Below are positions 22,030 to 34,199 of a stretch of DNA of 64,000 bases, one piece after another; the first letter of the stretch is position 1; every line of letters starts with the position of its first letter. The notes beneath the pieces are model-generated. The model did not search any database. It was not told the origin of the DNA and saw nothing but the letters and a program-made list of their open reading frames with translations. Source of the stretch: Parelaphostrongylus tenuis (Eukaryota > Nematoda > Chromadorea > Rhabditida > Metastrongylidae); contig JAHQIW010000825.1 of the NCBI GenBank assembly GCA_019055375.1, positions 1 through 64,000 of the forward strand. Reading direction: 5' to 3'. Both the position numbers and the translations under genes were made by a program.

Positions 22030-24508
22030 ATGGCGATTGATTTGCACATAGCATTCATCTATACAATAACACACGGTCATCCATATCCTCCTCTATATGA
22101 CTGCTCGATTAAAACCATAGAGGAATGGTACGAAACCGGGTCAGTTCAATGGTCAATTGGACTCTATTTCTTAACGATTGGGATACTGCTGGAGGTTTGT
22201 TTTTCTATTCATCGAAAATCTGTGAGTGCCAAATATCACTTGAGCATTGCAACAACTACGGAGAAATTAGGACATTATTCTCAAATTGATTGAAATTGAA
22301 TTGAAATTAAGACCGCATGTGGCACAGTGGTTAAAGATGTTAGCGTTGCCCACAAGGTCGATTTCGATCTCGCGCTTTTGGCTCACCAAGTTATCCATCC
22401 CTTTGGGGTCTGGTAAATTTTTACCAGACTGGCCTCAGACTTGTTTAGGAGTATAAGCAGCATTGTTTCGATACAGCGGGAGGAAACCGCAAGTTATTGT
22501 AAACGCTAAATCTGCATTCTATCAGCTCAAACGAAGGTAAAAATTGAAGACGAATGCATAGCGCATCTCTCAGAAATTGAACAACGCCGAGAGCTTTAGC
22601 TTTTAGCTTTTATTCTCAAATTCACCTTAAATTATGAGAGCCTTTTTTCTCAACCAAGATGCGTTTTTTGTCTCATAACGCCTTAAGGCACTGTATCAGG
22701 ACAATTAATCCTGATTGGCGATCGTGTAGACGAAATGAGCACTAGTACGTTGGCAGCACTTCTGCCCAATGAGTTGAACACGTTTGATAAACTAAGACAA
22801 ACAACTGCATTAGCTCTCTAAAAACCTTAGCTCCACTAATATTCACTTACTTGGTGCTTTTTTTTTCAAGGCTGACTAATGTGATTGCGTAAATTACTGC
22901 CAGAATTTTGTCTTGGCATTCAGAGATACATGGTACTTGAGCGTAATCGCTCAATGTAAGTTTGAGTGATTGCAGATCTTGTACGCTCCGTGTCTTATTG
23001 CAATGGCCAAAGAGAACATGCTCAAGTTTCCGTGCTATAAGATCATGTTTTTCCTCGGATTTCTCGACATGTCTTCTACCTTTGTCAATTCCATTATGAC
23101 TGGATATTTGGCTATGAAAGGAGCCGTTTTTTGCACTAACCCGATACTTATACTTTCATTAGGAGCATTTGGATGTGGTGAGTTGCAATTTCATATAGTG
23201 ATTCATTTTTGGTAATTATTGTTCTAAGAAAACTGTTTTGCGAATAAATGGTATCGGCAAGTAAGTTCAAGGCGAGCAAATTATTTTAATAGGCTGAAAC
23301 TTCTGTAATACTATTTACATTGACATGTAGATGAAATTCTTCAGATCGTGCAAGCATAAACATGTTCGCTGGGCGTTTGAAGCAAGAAAATTTTTTTCAA
23401 GAAACAAATTGTATCATGATGTTCTTAAGCAAGAAAAGTTGCCAACTCTTTTATAAAACTGTCGTCCTCGTTGAATGGATTCACTGTCTTTTTCATAGCG
23501 AACTCCTTGTGAGTTTCGTTTTCATTTGCTGTCTATTCTCTTTTCATAGCAGGTAACGATATATTATACTCATTTATCAGCTTTTACGGCTCCAGTTCAC
23601 ATCACTCCCTCTCAAAAAAAATATTAGGCAATGAAGAAAAATCAAAACATAGTTTATTTGTTGGCGGCGATTCCTTCTCGCTCCTCCTGTGCTTTACAAT
23701 CACTTTGTTACATTCATGGGTGATTGACGCACAAAAATGGCACCTTATATGTGCGATTAAAAGTCAAAAGTCGCTTTGACGCAAACATGCTGAAGCATCG
23801 CTTCATTGCCACTACCTGCGTTTTCAAAAATTTTGAGATTCACTGAAACATCTAAATGCTTTTTCGATTGTCTTTTGTGTAGTAAATGTGTCTTTGAAAT
23901 GGTTAAGATGCTTGCAACAGCTATAGCTGTTTACCGATAGGTCTACTTAGTAAACCCAGATTGTCAGAGTATCTGTGCAATCCAGTCGGACTTTCTAAAC
24001 TTTGCGTACAAAGCGAGAACAGTTGGGCCATAAGGTGATCATATTTGGGTTGATAATAGCCTATCAAAAGTTTTTTCGTTCTTGGCGCTTTTTGTCAACT
24101 TGTTGAAAATACTTTTACAGTGCAATAATTTGGTCTGAATTCAAAAGCTTACTATGAATCAATTTGTCCTTCAAGACTGACAAATTTTTTATTCGATTTC
24201 TCCTCCGCAGGGTGTTTTAAGTTTCTACTTTCTCAGACATTCTTCAAGAGGTATGAGCTATTTGAGCTCTTCATTTTTACTGCTCCATAGCAGTGTATGG
24301 TGCATCAACTATCCATTCAAGAGTATCAAGTGCTTTGCAGATCACATTCGACTGAGGGGGGAGTTGAACCCATTTTCACCTATTACTGTGGTCGCGTGCT
24401 ACTACAACATCAGCGAGGCCATCGCTTTGCTAGCCTTCTTTCTTGTATATATCCTACTGTATCCGATATGCCTACCGCTAAAGGTTGGTTGTTAGCAGCT
24501 ACAATGGA

Positions 24509-24604
<96 letters not shown>

Positions 24605-27600
24605 GTGCAAGAGTAGCCCAGTGGGTCCTCCTCGCTCTAAGGATTCGCTGAGCATCATATCTTTCTTCTATCGCTTTCGTGAAGAAGTCGGACCAACGGG
24701 TCAGTGGTCTCCCTTTAGAGCGCTTGACGTCCCGAGGAATCCAGTCGGTAACGGCTCTCGCCATCGGTTGTCGTTGAAACGCATCACGCGTCCGGCCCAC
24801 CTTATTTTCGATATCCTGGCGTGTAGAACGGCGTCTCTGATTTTCGGTCGTTGACGTAGCTCTGAACTTCGGATTCTTTCTCTCATTTGCGAGATACGGG
24901 ATACTCCTAGCATCGACCTTTCGACTGCGCGTTCGATAACGGCAAGTGATCTTTCATCCTGCTTACGTAGCGACGAGGTTTCTACTGCATACGTCAGGGC
25001 ATGGATAATTGTCGAGTCGAAAAGGTGGGCACGGAGTCGGATGTTCTTTGTCCTCTTCACTACATCTTCAATGCTCTTAAATGTTCCCCAAGCCGCTCGT
25101 TTCCTCCTGCTCAACTCTGGAGCTAGGTCGTTCATCATGTTGATTTCACGACCTAGATAGATGTAACTGGAGCATTCGGAGATTGTCGTTCCGTTGAGCG
25201 TGAATGGGGCGTTAGAAACCCATCCGTTCCTCATGAACATTGTTTTCGTTAGATTCAGTTGAAGACCAATCTTTCCACAGGCGTTATCGAAATCGGTCAG
25301 CATTCGTTCCGCTTGGCTGATGTTTGGTGTTATGAGAAAGATATCGTCAGCAAAGCGAAGATGGTTTAATTTCGACCGTCAATTTTCACTCCCATTTCGT
25401 TCCATTCTAATGTTCGCATGACGTTTTGTAGGGTGGCAGTGAATAGTTCTGGCGAAATTGTATCGCCTTGTCGAACCCCTCTTCTTACGTCAATGGTGAT
25501 ATTATTGTAGAATGGAGATATTTTGGTCGTGAAATCTTTATAAAGCTCACGAAGGATCATTATGTACCGAGTAGGGACGCCCTGGTTATTCAGAGCCCCC
25601 ATGACCGCTTCTGTTTTCACTGAATCAAAGGCTTTCTTTAGATCGATGAAAGTGAGACAGAGTGGTTGTTTGTACTCTCGTGAAACTTCGATGAGTCTTG
25701 TAATCGTGTGGATGTGGTCCATGGTACTAAATCCTTTTCGGAACCCTGCTTGTTCGCATGGCTGTCCTTCGTCCAGTGTTCTGTCAATCTTGTTTAGGAT
25801 GACTCGTGTAAAGAGTTTATAGACAACGGACAGCAAGCAGATTGGGCGATAATTGCCTATGTCGTGAAGGTCTCCTTTTTTGACAACAATACGGTCTTGC
25901 TGGTTTTCCATTGAATAGGGACCTTGCATTCTGACAGGTAGCGAGTCAAGAGCCGAGCCAGGGTGTTGATGAGAACTGGCGGCAGATTCTTTAGATGTTC
26001 TGGTCTATTCATGTCTGGACCGGGTGTTGTTCTGTTTTTCACCGACGATATAGCATGTCGGATTCGGAAGGGAGGACCGGTGGGACGACATATTCGTCCT
26101 CTTTCAATCTATATGACGGTAAGAGGACATGGCTAGCGAAGAGATCCGAGTAGTATTGGTGGATGATTTTCTCCATAGCCCTTCTCGAAGGTGTAAGTGT
26201 CCCGTCAGGGTGTCGAAGTGCAATCATCTTGGTCTTATAGATGGCGAAGCCTCGCTGGGCTTTGCGAATGCTCTTCCCAGCTTCTGCAGCTTCTGCCATA
26301 ACTGCTGCTCTTCTCTCTTTAAGGTCTTCTTTTATCGCTTCTCTGCAGCGTTTCGCAAGTTCGGGCGTTAAGATTCGGTTGCCTGTAGCTCGTGCGATTC
26401 CACGTTGACGTATCAGCTCGAGTGTCTGCGGAGACAAGCGCCTCTTCGTAACCTTTGGACTGTCGGCTTTCATAGCGCTAACGCGATGATATTCAACTAG
26501 TCCATCGTATTCTTCGTCGATGTTGTCGACAACGGTATCTTCCCACGAGCCGACTAGTGATTTGAATACATCCCAGTTTATGGTAGTTCTTGGACTTCGT
26601 TGTTTGAGTTCAGCGGCTTTCTCTCCTCTCATCGAAAATCGGAATGTTGCGCGAAGGAGGCGATGGTCTGATCCCGTGTAGAACTTAGGAACAACAGCGA
26701 CGTCGGTCAGGCAAAACTTTTGATTTACTATGATGTGATCTATTTCGTTATGCTACTCTCCATTGGGAGACTCCCACGTCCATTGCTGATAAAGAGGCTT
26801 TTGGAATTGCGAGTTACCATGGATGGTTTGGGTCGTCATGATAAACTCAGATAGCCTCTCACTCTGTTCATTCCATTCTAGTCCGTGGGCCCTATGTGAC
26901 GTTCTTCAGACGTTCTTCTAGGTCCAATTTTTGCGTTAAAAGTCTCGGACAATGACCTTGAAGAATGTATGATCTTCTCTGAAGAATTTTTCGAGGTCCA
27001 AATAGAACGCTTCGACTTCGTCTTCGTCATAGATTGATGTTGGTGCGTAAGCAACGAAGATGGTCAAAGCCGGCATAGAACCACATCGTTTCAACCGTAA
27101 TCGTCCGATACGGGTTGTTAGTTGCTCGAACAAATCAATGTTCACGGTCAAATTCGATTTGACGAGGACGCCAACGCCGCCGACACCTCTGCGATCGCAT
27201 GTACCAAGGAACAGTTCTTCTCCGGTGTCATAAACAGCGTGAAAAGGGTGGCGCCTTCTCGTCTCAGCCAGGCCAATGACGTCGTACCTTATGCTTCTTG
27301 CTTGAATCAATAGATCTTCTACAGCGGGCTGGCGAGCAAGGGTTCTTGCGTTGTAGGTACAGATCGTCATTTTAGTCCGTTTCGATCTTGGCAGCCTAGT
27401 TCGGCCTTGAGATTTTAGCAGCCTCTCCGTACTCGTCCTACCTGGCGCTGCCGTACCAGGGGCTCTTTCGGGGTCAGGGAATGAGACCCATATTTGTTGC
27501 TGTTTTTGGCATTTCGATACCCAACGTATAGCTTGCCAGGCTCTAAATGTGGGGGCTGGGTACTCACGAGTAGCTTGCCAGTCTCTCTCGGAGGAGCGGA

Positions 27601-27844
27601 GGAGCTTATTTGTTGGAGGCGACTCCTAACCGCCTCCCATGTACTTCCCAGCAGCTTGATTGCAGGCTTTTGGCCGACTTGACTCGTAAAAATAGAGTTT
27701 TGTCAAGTCGGCACTGCAGAAGCAGAAAGCTCGTCCGCTGAATCCACCTGCGTCTCTGGGAAGCACACGGTTGCTTTTGGTTCGCGTTTTATTCCCCTAT
27801 CCACCAACCTGGGGACGCGCCACGTGCCCTCGCAACTAACCGGG

Positions 27845-27887
<43 letters not shown>

Positions 27888-28223
27888 CGCAGGTGGCGCA
27901 GTGGTTAGAGGTGCTCTGCGTCGCACACGAGGTCAATGGTTCGATCTCGCGCTCATGGCTCACCAAGCCATCCATCCCCCCGGGGTCGATAAATTGGTAC
28001 CAGACAGGTCTCAGACTTGTCTGGGAGGATAAGCAGCACTGACTCGGTTCAGCGGGAGGCCACCGCGAGTCATTGTAAAGGCCAGATATGCATTCAATCA
28101 CCTCAAACAAAGTTAGAAATTGAAGTCGAATGCTTGGCGCATCCCTCAGGGATTGATCAACGCCAAGAGCTTTATCCTTTATATATATATAAAGTAAGAG
28201 TGCTTTATATATATATATATATC

Positions 28224-28259
<36 letters not shown>

Positions 28260-31200
28260 ATATGTATAAAGTAAGAGTGCTAACAAGCGATAGCCTCGGT
28301 TGTACAGTGGTAACATCAGCTATGGCTGGGTTGAAACAAGGGCTCATGTCCTGCGTGGGATCGATTATTTGCGTATTTGTGGGACCCATCGATACTATTC
28401 GATGAATGTTCTTCAGGACGTTGGTAGCTGTCGGACAAAATTTAGTTTTTGTTGCGCGTCGGAGTGGAATAAGAAACAGTTAGTTTGTAAAAAGGAGCAT
28501 ATCAGATTTTGTGACAGTCCTTGCGCTTTTGGTGTAAATCGTTCCTAACTCAAGTGTTATGTTTGCCTTCCGTATTTGGTTATACTGCTCTGTGTCTGCT
28601 TGCGTACTTACACCAACTTCCTCGCGAATAATCAAGAGTGAATCTGCCTCAGTTAACGAGCTTAAGCCACAAGTCGCGAAGTTGATTGTAGTGGACGTTT
28701 CCCAGCATTTCTCTTTTTGAAGCTCCTTTATACTGACAACAATAATTTTGGGAAACCATTTGAATGGTGTGAAGCGTGGGACAGGGAAATTTTTAAAGTA
28801 GTTAATTACATCTTTAAATGCGCACATTGTCAGTGGTCCAACCCAGCATGGGATAATCAATCCTCGCATCACACACTTATCAGAAAAAAGGTGCTTTTCC
28901 TGTTTCAATTCCTCGGAGTAAACGCATTTTCTGAGTTTTTTAGTTATCAATGATGGGAGAGCTCAAATTGAAGGATTTGAATGGTGCATTTCATTTCTAG
29001 AATGGCTATATTATTTCGCTCCGACATATAAAAAATAAAACCATGTTCTCATTTGAACATCAATCGGTGAACAAAACTTTTCCTTCACAGTTCTAACAAC
29101 TATTCGATAGCTTAAATTCGCCAGTTCCAATGATACATTTGCTTCTCGGAAACGATCTTCATTACACTGTAACAGCAAAAGAAGACTGAGTCTGACAAAT
29201 TTGGATCATTGCCGTTAATCGCACCTTTTTCAATATCTTGCGAAATACGCGCCTTTTAGTTTTTTTTACAGCTCTGAAAGTTGTCTACTAGCCCAAATCA
29301 CAGAGACTTCAACACCTTATTTTCAAAATAACTTTATTATTGCGTTGTAACAGCAAAAATAAATCTATGTTTCACATCCAAACATTTCTCATTAAACAAA
29401 ACTTTTCTTCTAAAGTTGTAGTAAGACTTGATAGCTTGAATCTTGGCGATTCCAATAATGTTACTGGTTTTGACAAAGAACTTCTTGATGCGCTGTAGCA
29501 GCTAAAAGAACCTTGAGTTTCGCGCAGCGTGACATTGGCACCAAACCACTGCGCTTTGCCGGAACGTCGATATGATTTCACAACATTGCCGCCAAGCCAC
29601 CATGCTCTTTTCGGTGCCAAAATTGCGAAAACCTAACCTTTTTTGACTGTTACAGCGCACTAAGAAGTGAATTTCAAAAACCAAGTTCATTATTGTAACT
29701 TTCAGAACTTTCGCCATCGAAGGGTAACTGAAAGTCCAAAGGAAAGGTATTGCTGAGCGAGAAATGTTCGCATAAAAAACATAATCTTATTTTTTGCTGT
29801 TATAGCGAAATAACGGAGACATTTTGAAAATCAAATATGCCTTTCAAATTTTTTTGATATAAGTTATCGATAATTACTCAGACAGTCGAAGCAGGGTGCG
29901 GATAACCAAAAAGTACGGGGAATATTCTAAGATCATTAGTCCAAAAATAGACGGAGCAGCAGAGGCGCTATAAGCATCAGAGTGGATCACGGAAATGAGA
30001 CAGTCTTGTGATGGCACCACCAAGATATTTCGGCTTTACCGAGGTCCACAAAGAGTCAGCTTCTTACACTCAAATGTTTATGGATCGTCGGCGTATTGCG
30101 CGCCTTCACAGCTCATAAGTACTGTAATCATATTATATTGAATCGCTCATTGCGTATATTATCCCCGTCTGTCCCTTGTCAGTGACGCTCTACAACCTTA
30201 AACTTAGGCAATTAGGTTTTTATCTCAATAATACGACGTTTGTGCAGCAGTAATGACGTGAAAAGATCAATAATGTAGATCGACGTGATTAGTCTCCCAC
30301 AATCAACAAAGAGGTAAGCTATGGGCTACAAAAGACATGGTCTGTACTAACACAATGAGAACCTATTATACATATACATGCCATCAATAACGACTAGAAC
30401 CGGCGATTTACATGTGCAGATAAGGTGAAGGAAACACTAAGCAACATGAAAGATTAGGAGCCAAACAGAGAAGGAGGGAAAATTTCAGGGAGGTGTCAAA
30501 GTCGAAATACTGTTTTAGTGAAGATGACACTCCTCACCCCTGCTACTGATAGTAGCGGCGCTGCAGATGTGTCAGTCTGAACAAAGTGAACTATCACTTG
30601 ATATGGCTGTCTAGAGCAATTTTCAGTCACTTTGGCTAGACTGATATATCTGCAGTCCCGCTGCTAATAGAGTAGTAGGAGTGAGCCGTATGGGCATGTG
30701 ATACTAATTTGGCGTGTGGTACCTCAAAACGTACGTATACTACTGAAAATGCTATATTAGACCTTTGAACGGCTTAAAACATCACGACAGACTATCGCTT
30801 AGAAACTTTCATTATTATTTGAGCCAACATGTCATGTGGTCTGGTAAGGGCTCTCGTACAGCCCGAGACACGTGTTCGTCCTTACAGACTCATGAATGGG
30901 TTAGGTGAATGTTTCACCTGACATAGAGTGTAAAGCGTAGGTCGTCGATAACTATATATAAGGGTGTGACGCTCCCGAGAGAACTGGCTATGAAAAGATC
31001 GACAGACGACGGGTTCTGCCCTGCTGATGAGTCTGTAAGGACGAAACACGTGTCTCGGGCTGTACAAGAGCCCTTACCAGACCACATGACATGTTGGCTC
31101 AAATAATAATGAAAGGATCTATTGAAACTTGAGCGTGGTCTTAATAAAACACTCGAAGGAAAGGTATCGCTTAGAAACTTGGATATGTCCTTCTTCACAC

Positions 31201-33991
31201 TTTGCACAGATAAGAGAATTTCTCCTACCCATTTCAACCCCTCGAAATTAACTTATGCAGAGGTGTTTAGATTGGCTCGTGGTTTCCGCCATAGTTTGAA
31301 CATCATAAAAATTGAAAATGCAGTTTGACCATCCATCTAACCGACATGTCAGCCCATCGTTTTGGTGATATTTCATTATATTTTGGTTCTCTTGGGGTCC
31401 ACTTCAAGATTCTTCTCGGCCTCTCGTCATCCTTACTTCATTCTAAATAGAATTAGTTCTGAGTATTTTTTTGAGACAAATTCTACCAGGTCATAATAAG
31501 TGGACGTACTTTGAAGATTTCGACCGAAAATTTCGCTCATTACTCGATTCGTTGGACTATCTAGCTAAAAATCATTTCTCCTCCCAAATCCTGCAACATA
31601 TGATCACAAAGTTTTCGTTGAGCATACGATTTTTTAAAAGAAACTGGCAATTTTTTTTTGTTAGATTAGATCTTGGTGATCTTTCACGGCGAGCAAAATT
31701 GTAAATGCGGCTTTTACTAGTGTGAATGGTTGGAGTATTTAAAAATGAAAAAGAAGAAAAGAAGACATAACAAATTCAAAAGGAGACGAAGCGGCTATTT
31801 CGAAACGTTTTCAGGTTGCTGGTGTGCTAGCTGTATGACATGTATACTTCTCGCTCTCAGCAGATGTGCTGACATCTCGGCGAATCGTTCCTTAAAGATG
31901 ATTTTTGAAGGATATCGTGTATATTTCTTGATGTTCCTAACAGTTCTCTACCTGTTGTTTATTATGCTTCTTACTACACCTGTAGTATTCAACTCGAACT
32001 ACGTGTCCTGGTTTTTCAATCCTATGCTCGGGCATGAGGTAGGCGGTCACTTTTTCAGGTCGCATCCCTCTTATGACAAAATTTTACATCAGAAATTTAT
32101 TGAAAATAGAGGATTCCTAAGCTCCTAAGCTTGTTGAAGTGAAAAACAAGATATCTTGTTATTTGTTGTTGTCTATGATCAGTGTGGTGGCGTTTGATGA
32201 TTTCAGTTAAAAGTTAGACTCAAATGAGTGGGCTGTTTCAGCCAGCCAACTACGTCAACGTCTACCACACTTTCAACAATATAACTGTATCAGTTATAAC
32301 CACAATTTTATACGCTTACTTATGCACCGAAATACATCTAAAGTCGAAAGCGACTCTTAGTACACTCGGAAGATTTCAGAAGCAGGTATCAGTCTTACCA
32401 CTATCATGGCAGGCCAATGTTGTCTAAGCTTTTTCTGTTCGATAATGATATTACTAAATGTACAAATATGACTCCCCGTTTTTTTTCTGTCATATAGTAA
32501 AAATAAACGACATGCGAACTCCTTTTTATTTGAAAGTGCTTGAAAAAAGCTATTTGCTTACATGTTTTTTCACAGAAATATTTCATGATGTTCCTTAAAG
32601 GACTTTGAAAATGATGGCTTTTGAACCCGAAAAGCGCCATTTTTGAATTTGCTGGTTTGCAATTTGAATTTTGTAATATCAAGTGGTAATCTGACAACGA
32701 AATGTTGAGAGAGTGAGGCAGGTAAGGTAAAAGCTCCCAAAACCTCTTACCCTTTTATGACGTTTTCGATCGGTTTTGCAACATGAAGTTGAGCGGCGTT
32801 ATGCAGCAAAATTGTAACTTCCCGCCTTTTTGTTTTTGCTAATATGATTTTTGCAATTATGTTGCATTACTTCGGCATTGTTCAAGTGCGCATTTTCTTG
32901 CAAATATTTTGATATACAAAATGCCTGTAAGATGACTTACTTTAAGATGAAACTCACTCCAAATTTCATTAATCTTGTGCGTCGCTTCACTATCTTTTTC
33001 CCATACGCTTCATTCGTTCATGACTAAAACATACTTGTTTCCACGACAGCTCCATCTTGAACTATACGTACGTTGCAGAGCAAAATGCTTGCAAGAAACC
33101 GCATAACGGACTGATACCAAAATCAAGTTATTTCAATAATTTTTGGTTAATAAATCTGTAAAGTAGATCATTTGTGTAAAATCTGCAAAGCAAATATGAC
33201 GTTTATCAAGTAGAAAAGTCTTCATCTTTAAAGTCCTACAAAGCCTATCATTTAGAGCATTTTTCATGTAAAACACATGTAAATATATAGTCTTTTCAAC
33301 GCACTTTCAAACAGAGTAGAAGATTTGCATATCTTTATTTTTATTGTTATTGCAGCAAAAAAAAAAACGAAAGAGCCGTATTTGTACACCGAATATCTGA
33401 CTACAATTCTAGATTACCGAGACAAAAAATTCACTTTTTTTAACATTGTTGAGTGTTTGATACGAAGCACTCTTCTTACGATATAGTTTTCATTTACAGC
33501 AATGAACGTTTTTGTTATGAAATTTAAGTACGCTCATATTCTTCCATCATTATACTATCTCGCACAGGTCTTCATTCAGTCCTTCCTTATATGTCTAATC
33601 AATGCTGTGGCAGCGTATATTTATGTTTACATGCAATACTTCGCTTCACCTAAATTTTTGGTGCTAATTGGACAGATTGCATGGCAGCTTAGCTCAGGTC
33701 GGTCTTCACTTCCATTAAACCACCGAGTAATACGCCAAATATCTCTAATCGTTTTTATGTTCAGGCCTGGTTTGTATCATCTATTTGGTCGTGAACCGCA
33801 CCATCCGTCGTGGTGTAATCGAATTGGTACTGCCAACGGGTAAAAACAACCAGGTGAAGAAAGCTTCAACCCCAATCGACCACTGTGACGATAGAGCCTA
33901 TGGCTTAAGCGACGTTACACCGTCGGATGGCGTTTGTACGACTATGCGCTGCTACTTTCAACCGCTTTCACAAGCATGCAGTTCGTCGTAA
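22030..33991 (+). CDS. srt: Serpentine receptor class T (srt) 7-TM GPCR, gene B
   Basis: Six exons: 22030-22194, 22976-23177, 31815-32038, 32242-32385, 33568-33697 and 33765-33991, giving 363 aa. Exons 1-5 (165, 202, 224, 144 and 130 nt) have exactly the lengths and phases of gene A. By eye, exon 1 shares 40 of 55 residues and exon 2 shares 56 of 67. The same landmarks occur: [30 protein letters not shown] (the srt asparagine-serine is kept here but lost in A), [37 protein letters not shown]. The cytoplasmic tail is longer and differs from A. Intron 2 is 8.6 kb and loaded with transposable elements, but no exon is broken. Role inferred from family: chemosensory receptor at the membrane. Confidence 0.88.
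22311..22605 (+). mobile_element. tRNA-derived SINE, family I, copy 3
   Basis: It has an A box (TGGCACAGTGG), a B-box-like GATTTCGATCTC, CTCACCAAGTTATCCATCC and a tail of GAGCTTTAGCTTTTAGC. It lies in intron 1 of srt gene B, in the sense direction. Confidence 0.72.
24512..24604. repeat. (TA)n microsatellite
   Basis: An uninterrupted alternating AT tract of about 90 bp abuts the 3' end of the RTE element. It could be that element's simple-repeat tail or a pre-existing TA target. Tyr-Ile repeat ORFs across it on both strands are artefacts. Confidence 0.95.
24605..27843 (-). mobile_element. Near full-length but broken RTE-type non-LTR retrotransposon
   Basis: About 3.24 kb on the minus strand, a normal size for RTE. 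From the ATG at 27370: an endonuclease module ([36 protein letters not shown]; 27370-26936); a linker (26632-26039); then reverse transcriptase with [36 protein letters not shown] and NHLRFADDI; then the [14 protein letters not shown] and [10 protein letters not shown]-terminal region. It is split among at least five frames (breaks near 26930, 26040, 25890, 25360 and 24700), so it is a pseudogene copy. 27371-27843 is a GC-richer 5' leader. Both edges abut (TA)n, hiding any target duplication. It lies antisense in intron 2 of srt gene B. Confidence 0.88.
27844..27884. repeat. (TA)n microsatellite
   Basis: About 40 bp of alternating TA between the 5' edge of the RTE element and the 5' edge of a SINE-I copy. 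Confidence 0.95.
27885..28187 (+). mobile_element. tRNA-derived SINE, family I, copy 4 (best preserved)
   Basis: It starts GAGCGCAGGTGGCGCAGTGG, a clean A box, followed by TTAGAGGTGCTCTGCGTCGC and an intact B box in AATGGTTCGATCTCGCGC. The body carries CATCCCCCCGGGGTCG, GGGAGGATAAGCAGC, GAGGCCACCGCGAGTC and CCTCAGGGATTGATCAACG, and ends GAGCTTTATCCTTTATAT running into (TA)n. It is the best reference for the family in this window. Confidence 0.82.
28188..28281. repeat. (TA)n tract between 17-bp direct repeats
   Basis: TATAAAGTAAGAGTGCT occurs at 28188-28204 and again at 28265-28281 with an imperfect TA tract in between. It looks like a slippage duplication next to the SINE tail or a target duplication around an excised or expanded TA tract. 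Confidence 0.85.
28480..28950 (-). other. 156-codon open frame of unknown nature
   Basis: A long open frame on the minus strand within intron 2 of srt gene B. It begins at a TTG, has no upstream in-frame ATG context and ends at 28480. The composition is mixed (Lys-rich start, then a Trp/Cys-containing middle and a Thr-rich end), unlike simple-repeat ORFs. I recognise no domain. It may be a relic of a transposon or retrogene, or chance in a 38-40% GC background. Confidence 0.2.
29040..29930. mobile_element. Large foldback element, family IV, copy 1
   Basis: Direct units containing TGTAACAGCAAAA occur near 29165, 29340 and 29490 (last as GCTGTAGCAGCTAAAAG). The reverse complement (TGTTACAGCGC, GCTGTTATAGCG) appears near 29646 and 29793, so the block folds back around ~29580. 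Arms also share AACTATTCGATAGCTTAAAT-like boxes. The right end carries GGGTGCGGATAACC (29895), matching the ends of the copies at 34200 and 42425. No ORF. Confidence 0.6.
30536..30678. repeat. Inverted repeat (about 40-bp arms)
   Basis: The left arm near 30538-30581 (CTGCTACTGATAGTAGCGGC ... CTGCAGATGTGTCAGTCT) is complementary to the right arm near 30638-30678 (AGACTGATATATCTGCAG ... GCTGCTAATAGAGTAGTAG). The loop is about 60 bp. A small MITE-like hairpin. Confidence 0.6.
30793..31180. mobile_element. Foldback element, family III, with 16-bp flanking direct repeat
   Basis: The arms at about 30806-30893 and 31026-31113 are near-perfect inverted repeats (TTCATTATTATTTGAGCCAA, GTCATGTGGTCTGGTAAGGG, CCCGAGACACGTGTT, CCTTACAGACTCAT). 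The block is bounded by TATCGCTTAGAAACTT at 30793-30808 and again at 31165-31180. Internal sequence (~30895-31025) is unique and non-coding. It lies in intron 2 of srt gene B; partial relatives are at 11770 and 59330. Confidence 0.75.
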
Positions 33992-34199
33992 CAAGACATA
34001 TCGGTCTTGTGAGACGTTATAAAACCATTTTGCTTCCTTCATAGGTTTTATAAAGTTAGTATCAACTTATTTGTTTTTTCATGTTGACATTTAATCCGTA
34101 AAAAAGTTTTATGCATTTGTGCTTCCAGTGTATTTCACATTGACATGTTACCTCGAAGTTTGTTCTCAAGCCACGTAAACGATTTCCGAACATCAGAGT

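Noticed and set aside
24297..24854. 185-codon plus-strand ORF (and overlapping minus ORFs at 24410 and 24492) with long Tyr-Ile repeats
   Set aside because: Produced by reading through the (TA)n tract and the antisense end of the RTE element; no independent coding signal.
27703..28389. 228-codon minus-strand ORF
   Set aside because: It spans RTE leader, two (TA)n tracts and an inverted SINE; its recognisable parts are translations of those repeats.
8189..33991. The two srt copies as an operon
   Set aside because: They are about 8.5 kb apart with repeats between, far beyond nematode operon spacing.
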